Below, piece after piece: positions 36,222 through 47,282 of a stretch of DNA of 64,000 nt (the stretch's first letter is position 1; each line of letters starts with the position of its first letter). The notes under the pieces were generated by a model, which had not been told where the DNA came from, did not search any database, and saw only the letters and a list, made by a program, of their open reading frames with translations. The position numbers and the translations under genes are program-made. The DNA comes from Syncephalastrum monosporum B8922. Lineage: Eukaryota > Mucoromycota > Mucoromycetes > Mucorales > Syncephalastraceae. Where the stretch lies: positions 124,001 to 188,000 of the forward strand of contig JNEN01001247.1 in NCBI GenBank assembly GCA_000697355.1. The letters run 5' to 3'.

Positions 36222-37530
36222 GGCGTATGATGTCGAGGAAAGAGAAGGTTCGAGCTGGCCCGGCAAATTGGACCTCTTTGGGCACCCACCCACTCTCACT
36301 TTCTCCCTCCTCTCGCGGTCCTCTCCAGCACTTGCCAAATTTGGTAAGCCACTTTTTTCCACACAACAATGAAATTGCGTCAATCACTGCATTCTTTCTT
36401 TCGTCTTGACTTATAGATAGAAGCTGCATTCAATCAGTCCTTGAAATCAATCGTTACTGATTCTACGATCGCACGCATCGATGTTAAAAGGCACACGATG
36501 TGGCTACCTTTTGCTTTGCTTATGCCCTATTCAGAACGGTGACTTGGAGAACGTACGCCAATGTGGGATTGCACAGCATCATCGACTTGACTTGAATAAT
36601 GCACTGTAGCTACGAGGCGTCTGTTTTTGTTTATGGGTTTGAATTCTACTCTCATGGAGAAACCCATGGACTGTAATGTCATCCCATATCGGCTGACACC
36701 TGCAGACGTTATTCCTTGGATCGCGCTTGCTCCAAGGGAAGTTCATCGGCTGCACTGTGCTTCACATTACTTATAACATGTCGTATGTAGCTTTGATCGG
36801 ATTCTGTTCCTTGGAAGGACGGTCCGAAGGTGGATGAGTGAAAGAATGCCGCCGATCTGCGCAAGCGCGTCTTCGTATACGCCCAAGGGTGGGGTCCTTG
36901 TGCGAGTCTCAGTACCTGATAGAGCCGTCTTCAAGCGAACTTGTCTGCCAGTTGATCGTCTGTGTTTCGTTGATACTGACCAGTTGCTCTGTCTACATCT
37001 CTCTTCTCGTCCTTCTTCCCTGTTCGCTGTTCTCTAGACTATGCGGTCGGTGGGCGGTTCTACCGTCGACAATTTCCCCTCTCATAGACATATGCGCTGG
37101 CCCCAAATGCCTGTCCCACGCACACCGGTGCCGGTCGCTTAGGCACATAGGAAAAGTGAGTTCAGTCCACGAGAGCCGATCTCGACAAGAAAACATATAG
37201 GCTAGTTACGCATAAATATGATACCGACTTTAGGCTGCCAATCTGAGGGTGGTTTGAGTTTCTTATGGAGGCAGTAACTCTTCTTCATCTTTTGGACACA
37301 GAGAAGATTGCATACTACCCTACCGATACAAGCGCCGTCTCACATTGTCTGTGAAAGCTATGTGCGGTGGCATTTGTACGGAGTGCAATACGCAGGAAAC
37401 AAGAAATAAGCGTGGCTTCGATGAGCATGACTTGTGCCATATAGAACGTACCAGCTTTCCATTTTGAGAATAGGAAATCCAAATCAGCTGCGTCAACGAC
37501 AACGACGATCTGTCTTCTTTTTTACAACCC
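36222..37530. other. Divergent spacer between uL14 and an unrecognised gene
   Basis: Holds the uL14 promoter on the left and the promoter of the 37531 gene on the right. One spliced candidate frame (ATG at 36834, possible intron 36912-37026, stop 37140-37142) would encode only about 60 residues with no recognised family, so it is not called as a gene. Confidence 0.5.
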
Positions 37531-39586
37531 ATGAGTTCCAGTGACAAGACGATGCTAGGTGGCTGTCGGTCTGAGGACGATCTTTGGGCGGAATGTACCA
37601 GAATAGTGCTTGATCTGCTTGGTATGTGGTTTACCTGTCAAATAGATCTTATGCACTGACTACCTTTTCAAGAGGACTGTTTCCTCGCTGAAGAGGACCT
37701 CGGGCCACTAAAGCGAGCAAGTACGACGCGCCAGTTACAGGACAACAAAAACAGTGGTAATGTTGGAAAACATTGAAATGTCATGTAAGCTGATCCCATC
37801 TCCTCAGGAATTAGTTTTACACTGCAGACGCCGTCCACACCCACAATGCTATCGAGCGAGGCGCCTTCTGTAAAGCGTAAACGTAGTTTTGCCGACACTA
37901 TGCGAGAACGGAAGATGGCACGTTTGTCGTCGAGTCTTGCCAATGATGTCGCGCGCAGTCTGTCCATGTCCGATTCAAAGCAAGGCGATGTCGAAATGAC
38001 AACAGGCTCACCATCAACACCGCAACCCCCGTTACAGCCGCAACCGCAACCTGTTTGTGGGCGTATGCTGCGGACCCCGACCGTACGACGACGACGAAAA
38101 GACGAGGTGAACGACAGCCGATCACCAATACCGACCCTTCGTCGACTGAGCAGCCCAGGCAGCAACGTCACAATGGACTTTGACGAGTGGTTGCGAACCC
38201 AAGCACAGCGCCAGGACATTCAGGTGGCCGATTTCCGCAACAAATTCATCGAGAAACGCAGAGAGCTACACGAGTGCTTAACGCAGATTGATGCCCCTGA
38301 CAACACTGCCTCAGGAGAAGAACATTTTCAGGCTATTAAAGAAAACTTGAGCCGTATTCTGACCATCGCGGATGAGCTCAGTGGCGATCACTCGCTCTCT
38401 ATCACGGTAAACAGAATTGAGATTCTCGAAGCCATTTGGTATTCATATCCCTCGAAGGATCTTTACCCGGAATGGACTTGCTTTGAGGCCCACATCAAAA
38501 AACTCGCTGCTTATGTGCAGGTAAGGACCCTGCTGAAGACCCTGTGAAGACCCTGCTTTAATTTTGATGCTGGGTGTGCTCACTGTGTTTGGTTTAGTCT
38601 ATCGAAGATATGAAGCAGCTCGTCTCACAATCCATCCCACGCACAGGAGACTTGCTATTTGACATTCGCCGACTGCAGTCTCTCCTAGACGGCAAAATTC
38701 AATTGTATGGCGACAACTTGGCGCAAAATGGACTTGCATGGAAAGCGATGGGTTTGCCTGTGGATGAGCCTCTTATTGCGGCCGCCAAGGGCTGGCTGTA
38801 CAACCTGTGTATCTCTCTGCTGGGCGAACTTGATACGGAGTGCTGTAAAATGCAGAGTTTAGTTGCCGACATGCATGCGCTGCTCTATCACCCTGAAGGA
38901 ACCAAGGTAAATGAACATGCCCTAGCAATTTTAAACGGACCTAACACGCGTTCTAGGTGATGGAGTGCATATTACAAGGCCTGGAGTTTATGGCGGGTAC
39001 GATTGCTTTCATTGGGCTGCCTTCCAAGAAACTCGTCTATGGCTGTCGCGCTCTGGCCGCGATTTATGGCCACTGGACCTATGAAAATCTAGAGGTCTTA
39101 CTGAATGACATGTACAGCACGACGACTACGACAGATGTCAAGATGAGCACCCAGCGCTCGCAGCGCGTCGATCTCAAACTAATGCAGCTTATTGGAAGTA
39201 TGACCAGGATCCTCGCGGCTTTGCAGACCTTACAGGAGGTCAACGCAATGCATTGTTATGATCCGACCATGACAGCCGCCGAACGCGAAGTACTCAGCTC
39301 AGACTCCTACATGGTTCTGGAAAACATAACGTCGATGCTGGTGGAGATCACAGTGCGCGCCGTGTCTGTACTGGAAACATCCCAGATACCCAAGCAAAAT
39401 GGATGTGCGCCCAATGCCAAACCTGTCAACATCATGAGCAACCCACAAACAGCGTTTCTGCACATGGGAGACTCGTTGCTGGCCTTTGCGGATAAGATCA
39501 TTGAACTGGCGGGCCGAGAACATGCGGAAGGTCACCGTATTCAACGTCTTCATACCCAACTGGAGGAGATGGAGCTCCAACTGTAG
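37531..39586 (+). CDS. Unrecognised helical protein with a disordered nuclear-type head
   Basis: About 590 residues from five exons, with introns near 37621-37671, 37759-37807, 38521-38598 and 38907-38956. I do not recognise the family. The N-terminal third is disordered and basic, with likely nuclear signals (SVKRKRS and VRRRRKDE), many Ser/Thr-Pro sites and a Pro/Gln tract. From about residue 180 it becomes a long run of amphipathic helices (FDEWLRTQAQRQ, FRNKFIEKRRELHECL, then WLYNLCISLLGELDTE) and ends HTQLEEMELQL. All joins keep the frame, and codon use is G/C-rich compared with its flanks, so it is a real gene. A role in nuclear or chromosome biology is inference from the basic head only. 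Confidence 0.8.
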
Positions 39587-39743
39587 ATAGCGAAAGCAGA
39601 ACGCAAACCACAAAAACAAATGACTGTGTCGCAACTTCCTTCTCTCTTTTTTTTTCTATGCGGAAAGGCGGTTGCTGATGTTTGGAGTGACTTGAATGTT
39701 CTTTTTGATATTTTTGTGACAGAGTCTATATACAGTAGTACGA

Positions 39744-40113
39744 TTACTTCCTCTTGACGGATGCACGACGGCCCTGACCTGGTGTTGACATTCTCATTAG
39801 GATTATAAGCATGGAATAAGCCGAAGTACGAACCCTTCTTGGGAGCGCCCTTGCCGCGACGCTTTCTCCGTGCGATTTCGTCGAGACGCTCTTTTTCGTC
39901 AACGTCAATAAGACCCAGTTGGGGATAGAGGGCCTTGATGTCGCGGAAGTGAATGAGTTTCTGAGGATGGTAGGCGGTCAAGGTGGGGCCTTGCAGACGT
40001 TGGCGCAGAACTTTGTTGCCTGTTCGGGCAGCCGTAGGGTTATATACAGTTTGGAATACTTTGCAGGAGAGCTTGGCAAGCTCGGCCAAGCGTCCTGGTG
40101 CTGGAGACGCCAT
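39744..40113 (-). CDS. RSM27: Mitochondrial small-subunit ribosomal protein mS33 (Rsm27/MRPS33)
   Basis: Component of the mitochondrial ribosome. Two exons give 104 residues. Exon 1 begins MASPAPGRLAELAKLSCKVF and carries the family signature NPTAARTGNKVLRQRLQGP, followed by AYHPQKLIHFRDI. A short intron (donor gttcgt, acceptor caccag) joins to the basic end, GQGRRASVKRK. Without the splice the frame runs into an unrelated extension. It is convergent with the gene to its left, with only about 157 bp between stops. Confidence 0.92.
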
Positions 40114-41640
40114 TGAAACGTTGTAAAGGTTGGCGGCGGACTGCCAGCCCTTGCCCGTTCACAAATACTCTGAGTTACAAGCCACTCAGCGATGACTATG
40201 GCAATTAATTGCCTGTCAAATTGGAAGAATGAAACCGGCTATTCCGTCTATGCAAGATACGGATTGAAGCAAGTAAGATGGTTATCCATGTTGAGCTACC
40301 TATCTGACTGCGGCATCGTAAGGAGACCTTTCTCGACTCACTCAAAAAGTGTGCGCCACTACCTAGTTTTAACCGAGGCGATTTACTGGCTGCTGATTGG
40401 TTAAGCATGATCATGGCGGCCCAAGGCGCGGGTAATTTTATTTTAATTTCTACCGCACACGTGTGCATGACACTAATCACCACACTGTAAAATCTGTACG
40501 TCTGTGAGGATTACTACTGCCACCTATGGTGGCGTCGACCACAGAATGAGTATGGCAGAGAAAGAAGGCGTACTGTGATTGTCCTATGACGCAAACAACA
40601 CGCCTTCACCGTGTTCAGGTCCCACATGCCATGTTATCAATATACATACTAACTGGACTACATCGACATATTCACGCGTATTACGTTAAGAAAGTGGTTG
40701 AGGGAGTAGCGTGTCACTTACCTGTAGTGTGGTCTACTTCTAAAATGACGATCCTATGGACGTAGCACCCTCCACATATTGCACATAATACAGACATACT
40801 TACGTTCTTCCAAATGTTTCCTTATCTGATGTATCTCACTTTGTTGCATCCTACAGGATCACTTCATAACTGTCGCAACCAGCCCCTCCGTATCAATTGG
40901 TGAAGTCCTGTTAGCCTTCACATATCTGTGTATCCTCTTGCCATAAACATGCAGCATGTTAAACTCTATAAGAAAGTTCACTTTCCAGAATGTGTGATTT
41001 TGACCGATTTTTACTCATAAAACGTCACTGAGCCAATCTTATCATGACTGAAAACTGGAACGAGTTTCAGACACTATTTGAGTTCTGTTTTGTTTGGCCC
41101 CGACATTATTGGCGCCCTGCAATGGACCGCAAAAGCATTTTTCTATTGTAATAGATGCACCTAAAAATGTTTCATCTACACGTGTAAAACACACATATTT
41201 CACAATACATGGCTTTGCGAGGTACTTCAAAAACTAAGCTAGCGCCGTAGAACGGCTGGTAAATTGAAAAGAAAGAAAGAGAAAGAGTGTGTGTAACTGT
41301 CTATACTATGCCTGTGGCAAAGCAGATGGGCACTTGCTATAACGATGGACGTGGACCGAGGAAGCGTATATTTTTGTTCCTCAATGCGTAGCAATATCTC
41401 TAAAGTCACCAATATGTCTATCGTTCGTTAGACTCCTAAGTAGAAATTATCTCGTAGTCTGTTACCACGAGACCCGAAAACACCCGATATATCGTGCATC
41501 ATAGGAGTGTATGTTCGCGCTTTGTGCGCACAATGCCTGTCGTAGATATTGCGAGAGGTAAGTAGTATCGATCTCAAGAGGGCTTAATGATGGTAGGGTA
41601 GCTCTATTAGGTGGTACCATCTTCTCGTATGCCAGGTGGC

Positions 41641-42442
41641 TCAATTGATCGCCTCAATTTGCCACCAATCTATCCGCGTGATGCTTGCTAGCATGTCATG
41701 AACACGTTGCTGTACTGACAGTTCGACTTCTCGATTGGTCAGCGCGTGTGTGGTCATCCTAGTTCGTGCACCCAAGACTCGCTGCCACCACGCGTAGAGC
41801 ACGTTTTGTGCACTCTTTAAAGCATTGCTGTCGGCATGAGCGATAATAAGCCCAACTATAAAGTATACGCGTGAGGCCCACCACAAGGCGTTTGGCGATA
41901 GTATATAAATACCCAAATGTTTGCCAATGGCTATTGTGTGTTATTCTGTACCTCTTTTTTTTTTTGCCACTTCTTCTATACAATATACAAATCGGACGTA
42001 TACAGCCTCCCATAATTTCATTAAACCATCTTGGTTGCCCATAGGAGTCAGCCCCTATGTTGTTTGCAACGACGTCGTATCCCCCGCTATTACGCACCCA
42101 TCGACGACGTACTATCGACGCTATTCACACGACCTTCGCTGAACGACCGTAAAACGCTCGACGATACATACGGACAGTCCAGACAACAAAAAAACGCCAA
42201 AGATGTTTATATATACGGTCCATTCACGGAGCTCACGGTAAGATGTACTGTTCGGCCATCCCATATTATTTTGGCAAGACCAGAAGTTGTTATTGCTCAA
42301 ACCACTTTGCAGAATAAAAATCTCTCTACACAGAGGATATAACTGAGACTTCAAGGCAAATCCTCTACAGCAATATGAGGGATGCCCTGAGCCCTGGGTT
42401 GGGCTTCTTTGTACTTCGCGTTTCCTCCTTTTCTTGGTCTAG
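41641..42442 (-). other. Cluster of minus-strand open frames, possible unrecognised or decayed gene
   Basis: Three frames follow each other with splice-like joins. One runs from just after an acceptor-like cactag near 42443 to 42121, with a hydrophobic stretch (VYINIFGVFLLSGLSVC). A second (about 42124-41980) carries YDVVANNIGADSYG and PRWFNEIMGG. A donor-like gtatac and acceptor-like caatag join it in frame to a third, ending RVHDMLASITRIDWWQIEAI at 41641. There is no clear ATG start, and joining frames one and two by canonical sites fails in phase. Could be a membrane-protein relic or chance. Confidence 0.2.
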
Positions 42443-42949
42443 TGGCAAACAAGTTGCTTGCAAGTCCGACTCGCTTTGCAAATTCAAAATGGGAACAAGG
42501 CGAAACGACGGAATGTTTTTATTGTTTTGGTAGTATAGACCCGTAGCAGATACGGAGTCATGTCCACAAAAGCCTCGTCATCCAGACAATTGGGCGAAGG
42601 AGCACGCTGCTCCCTTTTTTTAATTTCGCTGGGCTTGCCGCTTGTCCAGGGGAAACCGATCGAATCTAAGAAGGGTATAACAAAACGCTGCGGCTAATCG
42701 GTCGCTTTGTTAACATAGTTTGACCAACAATGCACCGCTCAGCAAGATTTTACTCGTTCCCGGTGATTATGACCGCTGCTGCTTGGGGGGAGGGGCCCAG
42801 AGGCGCGAACGATGTATGAGATGACTTTCCTAAAACAGGTCAGCTGTTCCATAATATGCGTCGCAATATGCAAAAGTCAAATAGTAATTTGGACCGAACG
42901 TTCGTTTAGTGAGACCTAACCAAAGCTACACGATTTTTGTCTTCACATA

Positions 42950-43150
42950 TTGTATTTTCACACGCAGGTGTCAGGGGGCGTTTTGAGACGCGGTAGCGTT
43001 AAAGCAGGCGTGGAAGCAAGTGATGACGAAAGAACCACATCCCCTCGCCCATCGATCATCGTTATCAAGACGACCGATGATGGGGGTTTTCCACATGACA
43101 GGAGGTACAGAAATTCGGTAATATCATGCCGGATTATGAAGGACAAATGA
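42950..43150 (+). pseudogene. Possible second reverse-transcriptase-like relic
   Basis: The frame contains GVLRRGSVKAG and, after a short insert, PSIIVIKTTDDGGFPHDRRY. This loosely follows the RT palm entry pattern of gypsy elements (LL-x-x-G-x-I-x-P, then SP-x-V-x-VKKKDG-x-x-R-x-x-x-DYR). No flanking element parts were found and the match is weak. Confidence 0.15.
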
Positions 43151-44680
43151 GCTATAAAAAAAAGAAAAAGACGTAAAACGTATGAGGGATCACCCTATGT
43201 GGAGGCTGAGGACGACCCTACCGGGATAGATTGCAGGCAAGTCCGGTCCCTCTCTCAATGATTCCATTTTAGTGTCAAGGGCCCCTTGTTGCACACGATC
43301 ACCGCGTGTTGAACACGATCGAGCGAATCAACGTACGTGAAACGATGGATGCTGCAGACACATTTCAGCCTAGTACCGAAGAGTTCGGGCCATGCTATCC
43401 ATACACCTCACACACACGTTACGCAGCCAGCGCAAAGTATAGGAATATAGAATTCTCGGTTGCCCTGTTGGGATATTCTCGACACTTCTGCACCGCCCCC
43501 CTCGTTTTTGTTACTCTTGCTCGACGTATCACCCGAGCACGCATACATGCGTCGCAGTGCATATCAGGGTGCAGCAACAAATGCTGTGTGGACGACGGCA
43601 GAGGTCTATCCATGTGCTTATCGCTTCTAGACGACGTCATGTATCCCCTGCTCTCCGCATGCCACGCAACTTTCCAAATCTTACGGCTGCTGCATTCTGG
43701 AGGCCCCCCTTGTCACATAATCGTGATACCCAAGTGTGTTCTCTTCTGCTACATAATGAAGTTCATGCGGTTTAAATTATCAAACATTGTGAATATAGCT
43801 GATCCCTGTTAATACATACACATGCGCGAAACACAACCGCGCTTGAAGGAATGTGGTATTTATCTCTCCCCCACTCTCTGTCTTTGAGATTGATTTCTTT
43901 TGCCAGATAAGTCTCGTCCAAAATTCTCAGGAGAAGCGGGAAATAGAAGGTTCCGCGTTTGTTGCCCAAAAGAGAAATTAACGGCTAAACCTTGTCAAAG
44001 CCTCTTGTGCTGCAATCAAAAGTGGTGCCAAGGTCAATGTATAACAGAACTTTATGCCTGGGCAAAAAAAAAGGTCGTGAATGATACCCACATACAGCAA
44101 AAGTGAGAGGAAGGTGATCTGCATATGAAAGAGTGCATACATAAGTATAATGTGATACCAATGTGGTGATGACAGGGGAGGGAACTGTAAACAGTACTCG
44201 TGATATCAGTTGCATTTGGAGAAATAAGCATTTCGACTGGCCAGAGGGAATTTGTGAGTTGTGCAGCGCTGATCCCCATCCTGGCAGCCTAGCAACTGCC
44301 GGTAGAGCCAACTTTTTCTTTCATGTACATACATATCTCTGTATTGTGTGACTCGGAGACAATAAAAAGTAAATCAAGATACGCTGATGTATGTCACGCG
44401 CGGGAAACGGGGGAGGCAGAGCCGGGGCACAGAGTGGAGGAGAAAAAAGATGTCTACGAGTGGCTGATCCGAGATCATGTTATGGCTTTTAACGTCAGGA
44501 AGAAGCACTGCATCTTAGAATGCCAAAGTTCCACAAAGACGGCTTGAATGCGTACATAAAGAAAACGGCTACGTACGCAGCATAGCAGATATTCTGGGGT
44601 ATACTCTTACTGTGGAAGTACCATCACCTCCAGGACAATGGCCGTCAGTCCTGACGATGACAGATGTCAGGTAGGAGTTG

Positions 44681-44706
44681 GTGTGTGAGCGCGCGCGCGC
44701 GCGCGC
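44681..44706. repeat. Alternating GT/GC tract
   Basis: GTGTGTG followed after one A by about nine GC units; a nearly pure alternating purine-pyrimidine tract of 26 bases. Confidence 0.9.
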
Positions 44707-45094
44707 AGGCAGCATAAGTAAAAAAAAGGGTATTGGAGGAGTAGAGGGGTTCGTACCATTATTGACACGAAAGGTATGAGACCGTGCTCACTTTTGCTTA
44801 CCATATTGGAAATGTGAAAATAATAAGGAGGATAGAGAAGCGAGCTCAAACGGGAGGGAGAGGGAATTGTATTTCCTTACAGTGTCGAAGGCCGTTCGTT
44901 CTCGAATGAACGTACTTGTAACCACGCATGGCACGCAAATTTACCCACAGGCGAATAAAGTTTGCTACGCAGAACACACGCTGCCAACACGCGTCCAACC
45001 GCTCAAAATCCAAACAGTGGTCCATTTGCACTACCCCATTCGAATCCCAAATGGATAACATACTGCCTTTTTTGCAAAACTAACAAAGTGACCT

Positions 45095-45188
45095 TACTAC
45101 TATTACCACGCTTTTACTACGCTTTCACTACGCTATTACTACTACGAACTTTACTACTACGAACTTTACTACTTTTACTACTTTTACT
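45095..45188. repeat. TAC-rich imperfect tandem repeat
   Basis: Irregular units built on ACTAC and ACTTTTACTAC, including a doubled ACTACTACGAACTTT unit at about 45136-45165. Frames across it give Leu-rich low complexity. Confidence 0.8.
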
Positions 45189-45832
45189 AGCTAAAAAAAC
45201 GAGCTACAGCAAGGTTGACGTACGCCCTCACTTCCTCTATGGTAAAACGCACAGATTACAGTCAACTCATGTGCACAGACCTTGGCTGTCTCTTCAGAAA
45301 CTGTATGTCAGATTGTCAAAATTATATTTCCTTGTAAATGGATGATCCTCGCAGAGTTTCTGTGCTTGCATATCTCATAATGCTCAAATTGTCTCCAAGT
45401 AATATGCATTACTACCATTGTGATAAATCAATCCAATAACTTGGGTCTTGCTATGTGATGGATGTCGGACCAGTGAAAGGGCGAGCAGTTGCTTCATCTC
45501 ACTTTTTTAATCTCTGATTGCTGCTAAACAAACTAAAAAAATGCGGCACCCCGGGGAGGGGCTATATTGATGATGAGGTTGAACCGCAATAGCTTTTTCG
45601 TCTAGTTACTATCTCCGTTAAGGAAATAATTGTTAGAACTAGAGCAGTCTTTGCCTTTCCGAGATCTGCACCCTGATCGGTCTAAGTCATGCCATTTGTC
45701 TTGCTTTGTTTTGTTTTGTGACAGACGAAAAGACAAAGTTAGGCAGCTTGTTTAAAATGACGGTGCCCCTTAAATGGATGGACGCAACGTATCTTGTTTT
45801 TGGAAAGCTCTCCTAGTCTCGTAGGATACGCA

Positions 45833-45863
45833 ACGTACGTACGTTACGTACGTACGTACGTAC
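45833..45863. repeat. Palindromic ACGT repeat
   Basis: ACGT units interrupted once by an extra T; the whole stretch is self-complementary and could extrude as a cruciform. Confidence 0.93.
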
Positions 45864-46492
45864 GACTGTCTTAGCATAAACCTTACTGCTGCAGCCCCTA
45901 AAGACAGAAAAAAGAAGTTTTAATGACGGCACGCAATAAGAGCCCACATACGGTCAGCCACCAGTGTTGGATAAGGCACCCCTACATCCATATCTATATT
46001 TTACCAGAGAATGATATGCACTGAAAAAGACAGAAGTTGACGCTATATTGAGAAAGACATATGCTAGATATGCACGTATGTCAAAAGGAGATACCCAAAG
46101 CAAGTTGTTATTAGATTTAGACTTAGGAATTACAACCCATAATATGTACCCAAAAACCTTATTCAAAATCAGATGCAAAAGCGAAACAAAGTAGGCAGCA
46201 TAGAGATCATAGTATGAAGCGTTATTAAAGCATAATCATTATATAGAAGCATCATCATCATCATCATCAGTGCCTTAATAGCTACGATATGTGCTAAATA
46301 TTACGACAGTATGGGGGTGAGAAAGAGAGGAGGAGTGAAATAAGAAGAGAAAGGGTATAATGAGTGTGTTGGTGAATGCATGTGTAGAACCAAAGTAAAA
46401 AAAAAAAAGCTTTTGAACGGTGAAAACGAAAACAAAGACAGAAGAAATGAACAAGAAACGAAAGAGAAATAAAAAGAAGATGAAACGGCTGC

Positions 46493-47282
46493 TTATTGCC
46501 ATCCCGTGCTTCGTCTTCTGGTGACAGAGCCAAGATCGTGGTGCATCATACGAGCATACATAGAGGAAGAAGGTGGTGCGTAGAGCTGAGCAGAGGATGG
46601 CGGAGGAGCGAGTAGGAGAGGGTGCTGGTGTCGGGTAGCAGGAGGCTGCTGCTGCTGCTGCTGATGTGCAGGGTGAAAGGCCACGGAGGAAGGTATCTGA
46701 GGCGGCGATGGGTAGGCACTTCCCAGGCATTCTGCCATGCGACGGTTTTCTTCTTGCAATCGTCGAATATGAGCAATATGCTGCTCTTCAGTATATAAGC
46801 TCTGCTCGACCCACTCGATCGCTTTTTCGATAATTTGACTCTTGCTGGGCTTGCGGCATGTCCTCAGGTTGGGCAATGTGCTCGATAAGAGGCGGAACTT
46901 GCTGTTGAGACTCTCTCGTCTGGCACGTTCGGTGGCATTGTGTTCTGCGCGACGCGATGGTTTGATACGGCTACTCTTGTTGGACTCCGGTGGAGGTTGG
47001 TCCAGAGGGAACGAGCTAGATAGAAAAAAAAAAGAATCCGGTTGGTACATTAAGAAAAAAAAAAAAGAAAATCAGTGGCAATTTGTCTTACCTTGCCGAG
47101 GCAGAGCTGCTACCGTGGTCCGCGATTGGATATTCGGCCGAGTTGACAAGGTCATCAAACAGACCGCTGAAGGGATCGACGTCGACGGATGACTTATCCG
47201 GTGACATAAAAAGCATAGCTTTGTCATTAACTTGGGTCGTTTGTGGTGTAAGGCAAGGGCTAAACTGCTGAATGGGCTCCAT
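46493..47282 (-). CDS. Basic helix-loop-helix transcription factor
   Basis: DNA-binding regulator. The start at 47282 gives MEPIQQFSPCLTPQT; an upstream in-frame ATG (47360) would add only a low-complexity Ser/Phe stretch. The first exon ends near 47091, and a short intron leads to exon 2 (to 46493). Basic region: SRRAEHNATERARRESLNSK, with the His-Glu-Arg triad expected for E-box (CACGTG-type) binding. Helix 1 FRLLSSTLPNL, loop RTCRKPSK and helix 2 SQIIEKAIEWVEQ follow. Then comes a heptad-like stretch, HIRRLQEENRRMAECLG, that may form a short leucine-zipper-like extension. The tail is Pro/Gln/Ser-rich with a Gln tract from CAG codons. The target genes are unknown. Confidence 0.9.

Larger units (their letters stand above)
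40114..46492. other. 6.4-kb gene-poor region
   Basis: Largest stretch without a supported gene. It contains simple repeats at 44681-44706, 45095-45188 and 45833-45863, an ATC repeat at about 46249-46268, and several open frames whose status is unclear (41641-42442 minus, 42950-43150 plus, 43306-43812 plus). No tRNA, rRNA or intact transposase was found. Confidence 0.5.

Noticed and set aside
36834..37142. Two-exon frame of about 60 codons between uL14 and the 37531 gene
   Set aside because: Splice sites are possible, but the peptide has no recognisable or coding-like features and could arise by chance.
42431..42470. A-box-like TGGTCTAGTGG followed by AAGTCCGACTC, suggesting a tRNA-Glu
   Set aside because: The B-box-like part is too close to the A-box, no anticodon stem forms and the acceptor stem has no partner about 72 bases on.
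43306..43812. 168-codon plus-strand frame
   Set aside because: Composition is rich in Cys, His and rare codons, with no domain pattern and no promoter or intron support. Looks like a chance frame.
45030..45052. ATTCGAATCCC resembling a tRNA B-box
   Set aside because: No matching D-arm, anticodon arm or acceptor stem around it.
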